55,372 bases of DNA, from contig CAJFEW010000004.1 of NCBI GenBank assembly GCA_904374805.1, positions 1 through 55,372 on the forward strand, in the 5' to 3' direction. The notes below the pieces were generated by a model. That model was not told where the DNA came from. It saw only the letters and a program-made list of their open reading frames with translations, and searched no databases. Of the stretch, positions 23,708-33,952 are shown in pieces (positions within the stretch are counted from its first letter, which is position 1; the number at the start of each line of letters is the position of its first letter). A program made the position numbers and the translations under genes. The stretch is from an uncultured Neglectibacter sp. Lineage in GTDB: Bacteria > Bacillota > Clostridia > Oscillospirales > Acutalibacteraceae.

Positions 23708-24391
23708 ATGGACGGGATCCGCGACCAATTGATGGAAGAATTGAACAACCCGACCGCCTTCACCATCCCCCTTTTCGGAGGCATCCCTGTGGGACAGTCT
23801 GTGGTGATCACCTGGGGCGTTATGGCTGTCTTGGTGCTCCTCTCCATCCTGTGCACGCGTCACTTAAAAAAGGTGCCTGGAAAGGCCCAGCTGGTGGCGG
23901 AGATGTACGTTGGCTTTATGAATAAGTTTGCCAAGAAATATATGGGCGAACACTGGAAGAGCTTTGCCCCCTATTTCGGCACCATCGGTTTGTACCTGGG
24001 CCTGGCCAATATGGTTGGCATGTTCGGGATTACGCCGCCCACGAAAGACATCAGCGTGACAGCCGGCTTAGCCCTGATGAGCTGTGGGCTGATTTACGGC
24101 TCCAGCTTTCGCTACAAGGGCCTAAAAGGCGGGCTGCACAAGTTTTTGGAGCCCACGCCCCTGCTGCTGCCGGTCAACTTGATGGAGGTCATCATCCGGC
24201 CCCTGTCCCTGTGCATGCGGCTGTTTGGCAACGTGTTGGGCGCCTTCATCATTATGGAGCTCATCAAGCTGGCCATTCCGGTAGTTCTGCCTATGGCAGC
24301 CAGTTTGTATTTTGACGTGTTCGACGGCATCATCCAAACGGTGGTGTTTGTGTTCCTCACCGCTATGTTTACCCAAGAGACCATGGAGTAA
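23708..24391 (+). CDS. atpB: ATP synthase F0 subunit a
   Basis: A 227-residue polytopic subunit forming the ion half-channels next to the c-ring. The essential Arg is in LSLCMRLFGNVLGAF (RLFGN motif) and the last helix contains QTVVFVFLTAMFTQE. It is compact compared with the usual 240-270 residues. ATG 23708 has GAGAGGTGA before it. It is the first gene of an atpB-E-F-H-A-G-D-C operon. No atpI (uncI) lies upstream. Confidence 0.93.
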   Translation: MDGIRDQLMEELNNPTAFTIPLFGGIPVGQSVVITWGVMAVLVLLSILCTRHLKKVPGKAQLVAEMYVGFMNKFAKKYMGEHWKSFAPYFGTIGLYLGLANMVGMFGITPPTKDISVTAGLALMSCGLIYGSSFRYKGLKGGLHKFLEPTPLLLPVNLMEVIIRPLSLCMRLFGNVLGAFIIMELIKLAIPVVLPMAASLYFDVFDGIIQTVVFVFLTAMFTQETME

Positions 24392-24460
24392 GGGTTGGGA
24401 AGCCACGGGCCTTGGCCCGTTCTTCATAAACAGAGAAATTTGAGAGAATCAAAGGAGTAG

Positions 24461-24682
<222 letters not shown>

Positions 24683-24727
24683 GGGCGGCAGCGGAGAGAA
24701 AAAATCTGAGGAAAGGGGCGGATAGGC

Positions 24728-25213
24728 TTGTTAAGCCTGGATTGGGACATTGTTTGGACCATTGTGAACCTTTTGATTTTGTTCCTGCTGTTAAAGCATT
24801 TTCTCTTTAAGCCCATCACCAAGATGATGGAGAGCCGCACCGCGGAGATTGAGAACAATCTCAAGGACGCTGAAGACCAAAAGCAGAAGGCTGCGGAGCT
24901 GACCGCCCAATATGAGGAAAAGCTCCAAGGGGCCCATGCGGAGGCCGCCCAGATCGTCTCGGAGGCAAAACAGCGGGGCCAGAAGGAGTATGACGCCATT
25001 TTGAAAAGCGCCGCCCAGGATGCCCAAAAGGAACAGGAGCGCTCTCGCGCAGACCTGGAACGGGAGCGGGAAGAGATGCTCCGGGGTGTGCAGGAAAATG
25101 TCACCGAGCTGGTGCTGCTCACCGCCTCCAAGCTCTCCCAAAAGGAGCTGGACCAGGAGTCGGACCGCAAACTGGTGGACGCCTTCCTTGCAGAAGGGGA
25201 GGAACAGCCATGA
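24728..25213 (+). CDS. atpF: ATP synthase F0 subunit b
   Basis: A 161-residue peripheral-stalk subunit: one N-terminal membrane helix (IVWTIVNLLILFLLL) followed by a long charged helix forming a right-handed coiled coil (many Ala/Glu/Gln/Lys). The start is TTG 24728, preceded by AAAGGGG. Its TGA overlaps the ATG of atpH by four bases, so translation is coupled. Confidence 0.93.
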   Translation: MLSLDWDIVWTIVNLLILFLLLKHFLFKPITKMMESRTAEIENNLKDAEDQKQKAAELTAQYEEKLQGAHAEAAQIVSEAKQRGQKEYDAILKSAAQDAQKEQERSRADLEREREEMLRGVQENVTELVLLTASKLSQKELDQESDRKLVDAFLAEGEEQP

Positions 25214-25728
25214 GGTCCCTGGAAACGCGCTATGCTCTGGCCCTGTATGAAACTCTGCAGGACGAGGAGGCCCTTTCCCGGGACGTGGAACTGCTGACCG
25301 GCACCCCCGCTTTGTGGAGCGCGCTGCAGAACCCCTGTGTTTCCAAAAGGGAGAAAGACCGGGTGTTGTGTCGGGTCTTGCAAAACAACACCCGGGAGGA
25401 GCTGCTGAGTTTCTACCGGCTGCTCTCCCAGCGGGACCGGCTGCCTTTGCTGCCGGCGATCCGGGAGAAATACCACCAGCTTTGTCTGGAGGGAGCAGGG
25501 GGCATTCAGGCGGAGTTCCGCTGTGCCCGCGAGCCGGATCCGAAGGATTTGCAGCGAATTGGCAAAGCCTTGGAGAAACGCCGTGGCTTTGGCCACATTG
25601 AGTTTCACGTGGTGGTGGACCCCAGCCTGTTGGGTGGCTTTGTCATCCACGTGGGGGGCGTCACGTACGATAAAAGTGTGGCGGGCATGCTGCAAGGGCT
25701 GCGCCGCTCGCTGAAAGAGAGGGAATAA
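25210..25728 (+). CDS. atpH: ATP synthase F1 subunit delta
   Basis: A 172-residue OSCP/delta subunit linking the b-stalk to the top of the alpha3beta3 head. It starts with the typical ETRYALALYETLQDE helix and ends with the conserved VDPSLLGGFVIHVGG strand region. ATG 25210 overlaps the atpF stop; atpA starts three bases after the stop. Confidence 0.92.
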   Translation: MRSLETRYALALYETLQDEEALSRDVELLTGTPALWSALQNPCVSKREKDRVLCRVLQNNTREELLSFYRLLSQRDRLPLLPAIREKYHQLCLEGAGGIQAEFRCAREPDPKDLQRIGKALEKRRGFGHIEFHVVVDPSLLGGFVIHVGGVTYDKSVAGMLQGLRRSLKERE

Positions 25729-25731
25729 ACG

Positions 25732-27252
25732 TTGAACGGCAAACCGGAAGAAATTGTATCCATACTGAAGGAAGAGATTTCCCAGTACCAGGGAAAGACG
25801 CAGGTCAGTGAAACCGGCTCCGTCGTTCAGATCGGAGACGGCATCGCCACAGTGTACGGCTTGGAGAACGTCATGTACGGCGAGCTGCTGGAGTTTGAAA
25901 ACGGCACCAAGGCCTTGGCTATGAACCTGGAGACCGGCAGCGTGGGCTGCGCCCTGCTGGGCCCGGAAGAGGGCATTGAAGAGGGGGATCTGGTGCGCCG
26001 CACCGGCCGCCGGGCCGACGTGCCTGTGGGCGAAGAGATGCTGGGGCGGGTGTTAAACGCCCTGGGTGAGCCCATTGACGGCAAGGGCCCTATTCACACC
26101 ACGGAGACCCGCCCCATAGAGCGGGAAGCCTCCGGGGTGGTCACCCGGGAGCCGGTCACAGTGCCCCTGCAGACAGGTATTCTGGCGGTGGACGCTATGG
26201 TGCCCATTGGCCGGGGCCAGCGTGAGCTGATCATCGGGGACCGGCAGACCGGCAAAACCTCCATTGCGGTGGACGCCATCCTGAACCAAAAGGGCCAGGA
26301 TGTCATCTGCATTTACGTGGCCATCGGGCAGAAGAACTCCACGGTGGCTAAGATTTACAACAGCCTGGAAAAGGGCGGCGCCATGAGTTACAGCATTCTG
26401 GTGAATGCCTCTGCCAGTGAACCTGCCCCGGTGCAATACATCGCCCCCTATGCGGGGGTGGCCATTGCCGAGTATTTTATGAGCCAGGGCCGGGATGTGC
26501 TCATTGTCTACGACGACTTGTCCAAACACGCGGTGGCCTACCGGACCTTGTCCCTGCTGCTGCGCCGGTCGCCGGGCCGTGAGGCCTATCCCGGCGACGT
26601 GTTCTATCTCCACTCCCGCCTGCTGGAGCGGGCCTGCCGCATGGCGCCTGCCTACGGCGGCGGTTCCATCACCGCCCTGCCGATTATTGAGACCCAGGCG
26701 GGGGACGTGTCCGCCTACATTCCCACCAATGTGATCTCCATCACCGACGGCCAGCTGTACCTGGAGAGCAGCTTGTTCCTCTCCGGTGTGCGCCCCGCCG
26801 TGAACGTGGGCCTGTCCGTGTCCCGTGTGGGCGGCGCCGCCCAGACCAAGGCCATGAAAAAGATCGCCGGTTCCCTGCGCATTGATCTGGCGCAGTTCCG
26901 AGAGCTGGAGGTGTTCACCCAGTTCAGCTCCGACCTGGATCCGGCCACCAAGGAGGCCCTGGACCACGGCAACCGGCTGGTAGAGATTTTGAAGCAGCCC
27001 CTGTACCATCCCATGAAGGTGTCCCGGCAGGTGGTGATCTTGTACGCCGCCACCCAGAAACTTCTTTCCGACGTGCCGGTGGAACATGCCCAGGAGTTTG
27101 CTTGGGGCTTGGCGGACTATATGGAAGAGCATTGTCCCCAGGTTTTGGAGGCAGTGGACAGCACCGGCGACCTTTCCCAGGAAGGGGAGCAGGCCATTCG
27201 GGAGTGCTGTGAGACCTACAAGAAGCAGGTGAGCGCCACATGGCAAGCATAA
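25732..27252 (+). CDS. atpA: ATP synthase F1 subunit alpha
   Basis: A 506-residue alpha subunit with non-catalytic nucleotide sites. Walker A is GDRQTGKTS near residue 170, and the alpha signature [17 protein letters not shown] occurs near 365. The start is TTG 25732 with GAGAGGGAA upstream; no ATG suits the family N-terminus. Its end overlaps atpG by 13 bases. Confidence 0.97.
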   Translation: MNGKPEEIVSILKEEISQYQGKTQVSETGSVVQIGDGIATVYGLENVMYGELLEFENGTKALAMNLETGSVGCALLGPEEGIEEGDLVRRTGRRADVPVGEEMLGRVLNALGEPIDGKGPIHTTETRPIEREASGVVTREPVTVPLQTGILAVDAMVPIGRGQRELIIGDRQTGKTSIAVDAILNQKGQDVICIYVAIGQKNSTVAKIYNSLEKGGAMSYSILVNASASEPAPVQYIAPYAGVAIAEYFMSQGRDVLIVYDDLSKHAVAYRTLSLLLRRSPGREAYPGDVFYLHSRLLERACRMAPAYGGGSITALPIIETQAGDVSAYIPTNVISITDGQLYLESSLFLSGVRPAVNVGLSVSRVGGAAQTKAMKKIAGSLRIDLAQFRELEVFTQFSSDLDPATKEALDHGNRLVEILKQPLYHPMKVSRQVVILYAATQKLLSDVPVEHAQEFAWGLADYMEEHCPQVLEAVDSTGDLSQEGEQAIRECCETYKKQVSATWQA

Positions 27253-28130
27253 CCGAGATTCGCAGCCGGATGCGCAGCATTGAGCAGACGCTGAAAATCA
27301 CCAACGCCATGTACTTGATTTCCTCAGCCAAGGTGAAAAAAGCCCGCAAGCAGCTCTCTGAGGTGGAGCCCTATTTTGACCGGCTGGCCCGGACCATTTT
27401 GGATATTTTCCGCCATTCCCCGGAGCTGCAGCACCGGTTCATCGAAGGGCATCACAAGTCCCGGGAGGACCGGAAGACCGGCTTTGTGGTGATCACCGGC
27501 GACAAAGGCTTGGCCGGCGCTTACAACCACAACGTGCTCAAGCTGGCGGAGTCCTATCTGGAGCGGAAAAAGGATTCTACCTTGTTTTTGATTGGCCAGA
27601 TGGGACGCCATTACTTTGAAAAGAAAAACATCCCCATTGATGGGGAGTTTATGTATACGGCCCAGGACCCGACCATTACGCGGGCCAGAGAGATCAGCAA
27701 CACCCTGCTCAACCTGTACGAAGACGGGGCCTTGGATGAGATTTATCTGGTGTTTACCCGGTCCTACTCGGCCATGCGCATGGAGCCGGAAATCATCAAG
27801 CTGCTGCCTTTAGACCGGGCCATGCTCAGTGCCCGCCGGGGTCTTTCGGAAGCAGACCAGTACCGGGATGTGGTGCGGTATGAGCCCTCTCCCGAGGCGG
27901 TGCTGGATGTGTTGGTGCCCGGTTTGATCAAGGGCTACTTGTTCAGCGCTTTGGTGGAATCCTTCTGCAGCGAGCAAAACGCGCGCATGACCGCCATGGA
28001 TTCCGCTTCTGAGAGCGCCCGGGAGATGCTCAAGACCCTGTCCTTGGAGTTTAACCGGGCGCGCCAAGGGGCCATCACCCAGGAGATCACCGAGATCGCC
28101 GGGGGCGCTGCAGGCTTGACGCAGCTGTAA
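27240..28130 (+). CDS. atpG: ATP synthase F1 subunit gamma
   Basis: A 296-residue central-stalk subunit. The N-terminal helix [21 protein letters not shown] and the C-terminal helix [19 protein letters not shown] form the rotating coiled coil; the Rossmann-like middle contains [13 protein letters not shown]. The start overlaps atpA, implying coupled translation. Confidence 0.96.
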   Translation: MASITEIRSRMRSIEQTLKITNAMYLISSAKVKKARKQLSEVEPYFDRLARTILDIFRHSPELQHRFIEGHHKSREDRKTGFVVITGDKGLAGAYNHNVLKLAESYLERKKDSTLFLIGQMGRHYFEKKNIPIDGEFMYTAQDPTITRAREISNTLLNLYEDGALDEIYLVFTRSYSAMRMEPEIIKLLPLDRAMLSARRGLSEADQYRDVVRYEPSPEAVLDVLVPGLIKGYLFSALVESFCSEQNARMTAMDSASESAREMLKTLSLEFNRARQGAITQEITEIAGGAAGLTQL

Positions 28131-29585
<1,455 letters not shown>

Positions 29586-29597
29586 GGAGGGATCCTC

Positions 29598-30005
29598 ATG
29601 GCTTCCACGTTTTACTTGGAAATGGTTTCACCCCAGGACATTTTCTTTTCCGGCAACGCCCGGCAGGTGATTCTTCCCGGGGTGGATGGAGCGTATGGCG
29701 TTCTTCCCAACCACGAGCCCATGGTCACGGCCATTATGGCGGGGATTGTCCGCTACCAGGACGAGGCGGGTAACTGGCAGGAAGCGGTGGCCAGCGACGG
29801 CTGTGTGGAGGTGATGCCGGAACGGGTGATCGTTCTGGCGGCCACGTTGGAACGGCCGGAGGATATTGACCGGAACCGGGCGCTGGCGGCTAAGCAGCGG
29901 GCCGAAGAGCGGCTGCGCCAAAAGCAGAGCCAGTATGAGTACTACCAGACCCAGGCCGCTTTGGCCAGAGCTTTGGCCCGCCTGAAGGCAAAACCCATCA
30001 AATAA
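29598..30005 (+). CDS. atpC: ATP synthase F1 subunit epsilon
   Basis: A 135-residue epsilon subunit: N-terminal beta sandwich (FYLEMVSPQDIFFSGNARQV, PGVDGAYGVLPNH) and a C-terminal helical pair that can inhibit ATP hydrolysis. AAGGAGGG precedes ATG 29598. It ends the operon, with a terminator 7 bases after the stop. Confidence 0.95.
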   Translation: MASTFYLEMVSPQDIFFSGNARQVILPGVDGAYGVLPNHEPMVTAIMAGIVRYQDEAGNWQEAVASDGCVEVMPERVIVLAATLERPEDIDRNRALAAKQRAEERLRQKQSQYEYYQTQAALARALARLKAKPIK

Positions 30006-30011
30006 AGTAAA

Positions 30012-30044
30012 AAGAGGGCTGTTGCGCCATGCAACAGCCCTCTT
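30012..30044 (+). terminator. Terminator of the ATP synthase operon
   Basis: A 14-bp perfect stem (30012-30025 with 30031-30044) and a GCCAT loop. The T-run is short and inside the stem. The stem core is the same as in the hairpin at 33903-33935. Confidence 0.7.
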
Positions 30045-30048
30045 CAGC

Positions 30049-30337
30049 CTGTCGAAAAAGTCCCATAAGAGGGCAGCCGGCCGCAGAAGCGGGGCCTTCG
30101 GCCCCTGTCTGCTGACTTTTTTGCTGCTGAGCCCCCTTTAAGACCGTAGGGCTCTGGTCTCGCCTGCCGGCTCGGTCAGCGCTTGACGGTGCCCACTGGG
30201 CACCAGCGCCCCACACCCGGCAAACTTTTTGAAAAAAGGCTGTTACGTCCCGGTGGGACGTTGCCCAACAGCCGACCGAGCCGGCAGGCGAGAAGATCAA
30301 AAACTTTTACGTTTGTTTTCTTTTACTTTTTCGACAG
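30049..30337. repeat. Nested inverted-repeat element (MITE-like or structured RNA)
   Basis: The 350-base gap between the convergent atpC and PII-like genes holds no gene but strong symmetry. Outer inverted repeats are CTGTCGAAAAAGT (30049-30061) and its exact complement (30325-30337). Inner repeats are a perfect 20-bp pair (30158-30177 and 30274-30293). Between and around them are further hairpins: GGGGCC-TTC-GGCCCC near 30091-30105, GTGCCC-ACT-GGGCAC near 30189-30203, and a compound one, GGCTGTT..AACAGCC (30238-30273) enclosing ACGTCCC-GGT-GGGACGT. There is no transposase frame. A miniature inverted-repeat element is the simplest reading; a folded RNA is possible. Confidence 0.7.
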
Positions 30338-30360
30338 CCCTCTTCTCGTACAAGGCACGG

Positions 30361-31062
30361 TTACTGCAGTTCCTGCAGCCCCATGATATCGTCCACGGGC
30401 ACTGAGAAAAGCACGCCCCGGCAGTCGGTTTTCAAGCCGGCCGCCTTATTGATGGCCTGCATCACCGGCAGCTTTTGCTCCTTGGGAACCAAAATAGCCA
30501 CAATTTCCTTTTCCGGCTGGAGGGTGAAGCCCAACATATTTTGCACGTCTTCATAGCCCACCCGGCGGGCGTAAATGACTGTGCCGCCTTTGGCGCCGGC
30601 AGGCCGGGCGGCTTCCATCACCTCTTCGGAGCAGCCTCGGTTGACAATGGTCAAAATCAGCTGATAGGGGTGGGCCTGGCCGGTAGGGGTAGCAGTTTCC
30701 ATAGGGGTTTGATCCTCCTTTTCGTATTCCGGTTTGATGAGTACAGGGGGTATCTGGGCGCTGATGCCAGAGAGGGGAATGGTAAACAGAATCCCTTTGC
30801 CGGGGGTGTCCAAGTCCAGCACCCGGCGCACTTCCGGCAGCAGCCGGGGAATCCGGCTGGCTGGGGAGAGGGTCCACACCAATTCCTTGGCGGTTTCATC
30901 CAAACCGAAGTAATTGAGAATTTTTGAGCTGGCCGTGCCTGCGCCCAGGCAGGCAAAATCAAAGTGCAGGTGGAAATTCCGGTAGAGGTCTACGGCCTTG
31001 CCTCCTTTGCCCCGGTCCACAATAGTGATAATCAATTTGAAATGTTCGATGGGAGCATGCAT
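30361..31062 (-). CDS. Double-domain PII-like signalling protein
   Basis: A 233-residue protein made of two similar halves of about 95 residues with the ferredoxin-like pattern of PII/PII-like proteins. Half 1 starts FKLIITIVDRGKGGKAVD and half 2 YQLILTIVNRGCSEEVMEAA. The second has GAKGGTVIYARR, comparable to the GxxGGTVxxAR segment of PII proteins, and both end with a glycine-rich GILFTIPL/GVLFSVPV strand. An acidic linker of about 30 residues joins them. PII-like proteins usually bind nucleotides and control a membrane transporter. The gene lies 12 bases after the DUF1538 gene, whose TAA overlaps the AAGGAG site used here. Ligand unknown. Confidence 0.78.
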   Translation of the reverse strand: MHAPIEHFKLIITIVDRGKGGKAVDLYRNFHLHFDFACLGAGTASSKILNYFGLDETAKELVWTLSPASRIPRLLPEVRRVLDLDTPGKGILFTIPLSGISAQIPPVLIKPEYEKEDQTPMETATPTGQAHPYQLILTIVNRGCSEEVMEAARPAGAKGGTVIYARRVGYEDVQNMLGFTLQPEKEIVAILVPKEQKLPVMQAINKAAGLKTDCRGVLFSVPVDDIMGLQELQ

Positions 31063-31074
31063 TCCGTTTTCTCC

Positions 31075-32637
31075 TTACACGTCGTCAAATTCAATGATGT
31101 CCTCCGAGGACATGGTGGAAGTTTCCGCTTCGGTGACCTCCACAGTGCGGCGCAGCCTGCGCTGGTAAAATGCCCCAAGGCACTGGATCGTCACCAAAGG
31201 CGTCATGGCCACCATGGCCACAATGCCGAAGGCGTCTGTGAGCACATCGCCGCCCAGGGCATTGCAGGCGCCCATGGCAAAGGGCAGCAAGAAGGTGGCG
31301 GTCATAGGGCCGCTGGCAACGCCGCCGGAGTCAAAGGCGATGGCGGTGAAAATTTTGGGTACCTTGAAGGAGAGAAGCAGGGCAATGGCGTAGCCGGGCA
31401 CCAGGAACCAGAGAATGGAAATGCCGGTGACCACCCGGGTCATAGCCAGGCCTACGGATAGGGCCACGCCAATGGAGAGGCTTAGATTCATGGCCCGCTG
31501 GGGGATGGCGCCGCCCGTGACCTCTTCCACCTGTTTGTTCAATACGTGGACCGCAGGTTCTGCAGCCACAATAAAGTAGCCCACCACCATGCCGATGGGG
31601 ATGAGAATCCAATTGTACTCCAGGGAACCGATGGTGCTGCCCAGGTAGGTGCCGGCAGGCATAAAGCCTACATTGACCCCGGTGAGAAACAGCACCAGCC
31701 CCACATAGGTGTATGCTACGCCGATGATCAGACGGATCAACGCGTCTTTTTTCAGATGCAGGGAGAAAATTTGAAAGATGACAAAGAACACCACCACCGG
31801 CAGCAGGCCCACAGCCACTTCCTGCATGTACTCGGGAAAGCCGTGCAGGAACTGCTCGCCTGCTTCCCGGGAGGTATAGGTGGTGACAATGGTTTCCGGC
31901 GTATAGGTAATTTCTGTGCCGCTGAGCACAATGCCCATCAGCAGCACGGCCAAAATGGGGCCAATGCTGCACAAGGCCACCATGCCGAAGCTGTTTTCCT
32001 CCGCCTGTTTGCCGCTGGTGTGGGCCGAGGCAACCCCAATGCCCAAAGCCATAATGAAGGGCACCGTGATGGGGCCGGTGGTCACGCCGCCAGAGTCGAA
32101 GGCAACCGCCAAAAACTCATCGGGCACAATGAATGCCAGAAGAAAAACGAAAATGTAAAAGAAAATCAGCAGGGTGTTCAGGGAAAATTTCTCTTTGATG
32201 GTGTTGATCGCGGAGAGTACCAAGAACAGCCCCACGCCTGCAGCCACGGTGAGAATAATCACCATGTCCGGCACAGCAGGCACCTGGGTTGCCAGGACCT
32301 GCAAGTCAGGTTCCGCCATGGTGATAAACGCACCAATGAGGAACACCAGGGGAATGATGGGCCAAATGGAACGCTTGCCTATGCGTACCACCTCGCCGCC
32401 TACGCCGTCGCCCATGGGCATCATGGCCATGTCTGCGCCCAGGGAGAACAGCCCCATTCCCACTACTAGAAGAATGGCTCCCAGAAGAAACATCATCAAG
32501 GTGCCGGCGGGCATCTCGGGAGCCAGGGTAAAGCTCAGCACCAGCACAATGGCCGTGATGGGCAGTACCGAGGAAAGAGATTCCAATGTCTTTGCTTTTA
32601 AATTTTTTCTCATCCATACACTTCGCTTTCCGTTCAA
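31075..32637 (-). CDS. DUF1538 membrane protein with internal duplication
   Basis: A 520-residue polytopic membrane protein of the DUF1538 family with about twelve hydrophobic segments. Two homologous halves are obvious from the repeated motifs VAFDSGGVTTGPITVPF and IAFDSGGVASGPMTATF, an inverted or tandem repeat design typical of carriers and channels. The acidic C-terminal tail (SSEDIIEFDDV) faces the cytosol. The start is TTG 32637 with GGGGA six bases upstream; ATG 32613 is an alternative. It is co-transcribed with a PII-like protein, so a regulated transporter is the best inference. Substrate is unknown. Confidence 0.82.
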   Translation of the reverse strand: MNGKRSVWMRKNLKAKTLESLSSVLPITAIVLVLSFTLAPEMPAGTLMMFLLGAILLVVGMGLFSLGADMAMMPMGDGVGGEVVRIGKRSIWPIIPLVFLIGAFITMAEPDLQVLATQVPAVPDMVIILTVAAGVGLFLVLSAINTIKEKFSLNTLLIFFYIFVFLLAFIVPDEFLAVAFDSGGVTTGPITVPFIMALGIGVASAHTSGKQAEENSFGMVALCSIGPILAVLLMGIVLSGTEITYTPETIVTTYTSREAGEQFLHGFPEYMQEVAVGLLPVVVFFVIFQIFSLHLKKDALIRLIIGVAYTYVGLVLFLTGVNVGFMPAGTYLGSTIGSLEYNWILIPIGMVVGYFIVAAEPAVHVLNKQVEEVTGGAIPQRAMNLSLSIGVALSVGLAMTRVVTGISILWFLVPGYAIALLLSFKVPKIFTAIAFDSGGVASGPMTATFLLPFAMGACNALGGDVLTDAFGIVAMVAMTPLVTIQCLGAFYQRRLRRTVEVTEAETSTMSSEDIIEFDDV

Positions 32638-32667
32638 ATTTTTTCCCCGCTGACCCGGGTCTGCGAA

Positions 32668-32728
32668 ATCACAGTATGTCTAGATGGCCTGACGGAACAT
32701 ATATCACAGTATATATATAAGTATAGCA
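32668..32728 (-). promoter_or_regulatory. Promoter region of the DUF1538/PII-like operon with repeated ATACTGTGAT
   Basis: On the minus strand an extended -10, TGCTATACT (32728-32720), is followed by two copies of ATACTGTGAT (32712-32703 and 32677-32668), 35 bases apart, inside an AT-rich leader. The -35 is weak. The repeats could be operator sites. Confidence 0.5.
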
Positions 32729-32785
32729 GAAACTTTCCTGTTTTACCAGAAAAAATTCCCGGGTGAACCTTGGTGGAATTTCCAC

Positions 32786-32815
32786 TTGACAAAGGGGCTG
32801 CCCTGCCCTTATACT
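32786..32815 (+). promoter_or_regulatory. Promoter for the GH18 gene
   Basis: TTGACA (32786-32791) and TATACT (32810-32815) with an 18-base spacer. Confidence 0.85.
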
Positions 32816-32869
32816 GACGGTCGAAATAAGGACCCTGTTTTGGGACAGGGGAGAGGGAGAGGATTGTTT

Positions 32870-33895
32870 ATGAAGAAAATGTTGCTGGGCTATGTGGGAG
32901 CACAAGCCACTGTCTCCCAAGAGGACGGGCAAAAGCTCACCCACATCCACCTTGCGTTTGGAAAGGTCTATCCGGACGGCTCTGTGCAGGCCGGCCAGCT
33001 GCCGGTTTTGGAGCAGCTGGAACAGCTGCGCTGCTGGAATCCTGGGCTGCGCTGCAGTGTTTCCCTCATCAACGGGGACCCCCAGGCCTTTACAACAGTC
33101 TGCGGGGATCCCAAACTGCGGCAGAGTTTTGCACAGTCCTGCCGGGAGTTGGTGGAAACTTTCCAGCTGGATGGGATTGATTTGGATTGGGAGTATCCCT
33201 GTGTGACCACCAACGGATCGGATGCCTCTCCCGACGACCGGGAGAACTTTACTCTGACTCTCCGGGCGCTCCGCAGGAAGTTGGACACTTTGCCGGGCAG
33301 GCCCTCCCTTTCCATTGCTGCGGCAGCGGAACCCTTTTACACCCGCTGTGTGGATCTGCAGGCCATCGCCCCTCTTTTGGACTATCTGTGTTTGATGACC
33401 TACGATTTAAAGGGAAATCCCCACGCGGTGGCGGGCCACCACACAGCGCTGTATGAGACGCCGGGAGATATTTTTCCCAACAGCTGCGCCGGCGCCTTGG
33501 AGCTGTTCCACCGCTGCGGGGTACCCAAAGAGAAATTGCTGTTGGGAGCTGCCTTTTACTCTCGAAAGTGGGTGGATCTGCCGGACCGGTACCATGGTTT
33601 GCTGCAAATGAGTCCCCAGGGGGGTGGATACGGACCCGGCTATGGAGAGCTGGTCCGTGGGTTTCTCAATCAAAACGGCTTTACCTACTACTGGGATGAA
33701 ACCGCCAAGGCCCCCTATCTCTTTGACGGAAGCACCTTCCTCAGCTTTGACGATCCCCGCTCTTTGGAGGAGAAGTGCCGCTATGTGCGGCAGGAGGGCT
33801 ATGGGGGCGTCTTTTACTGGGAGCACAGCTGCGACCCCACGGGAGTGCTGCTGCACAGCTTGTGGGAGGGCCTGTACCCAAAGAAGTGCCAGTAA
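32870..33895 (+). CDS. Glycoside hydrolase family 18 protein (chitinase/endoglucosaminidase-like), no signal peptide
   Basis: A 341-residue single-domain GH18 TIM barrel. The catalytic motif DGIDLDWEYP (DxxDxDxE form) lies near residue 105, and conserved barrel segments LCLMTYDLKG and GVFYWEHSCD follow. GH18 enzymes cut beta-1,4 N-acetylglucosamine links in chitin, peptidoglycan-like or N-glycan substrates. The N-terminus MKKMLLGYVGAQ is the first barrel strand, not a signal peptide, so the protein is expected in the cytosol. GAGGGAGAGGA precedes ATG 32870; the longer open frame back to the promoter is not coding. It is a single-gene unit with promoter and terminator. Confidence 0.88.
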   Translation: MKKMLLGYVGAQATVSQEDGQKLTHIHLAFGKVYPDGSVQAGQLPVLEQLEQLRCWNPGLRCSVSLINGDPQAFTTVCGDPKLRQSFAQSCRELVETFQLDGIDLDWEYPCVTTNGSDASPDDRENFTLTLRALRRKLDTLPGRPSLSIAAAAEPFYTRCVDLQAIAPLLDYLCLMTYDLKGNPHAVAGHHTALYETPGDIFPNSCAGALELFHRCGVPKEKLLLGAAFYSRKWVDLPDRYHGLLQMSPQGGGYGPGYGELVRGFLNQNGFTYYWDETAKAPYLFDGSTFLSFDDPRSLEEKCRYVRQEGYGGVFYWEHSCDPTGVLLHSLWEGLYPKKCQ

Positions 33896-33902
33896 AAAAG
33901 AA

Positions 33903-33938
33903 AAAGGGGCTGTTGCACCATGCAACAGCCCCTTTGCT
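33903..33938. terminator. Terminator between GH18 gene and recR
   Basis: A 14-bp perfect stem (33903-33916 with 33922-33935), loop ACCAT, A-run before and T-run after. It can serve both convergent genes. Confidence 0.88.
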
Positions 33939-33952
33939 GTTTTCCTTCTCTT

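Noticed and set aside
30049-30337. The palindromic element as a complete insertion sequence
   Set aside because: It is under 300 bases and contains no transposase frame. At most it is a non-autonomous derivative.
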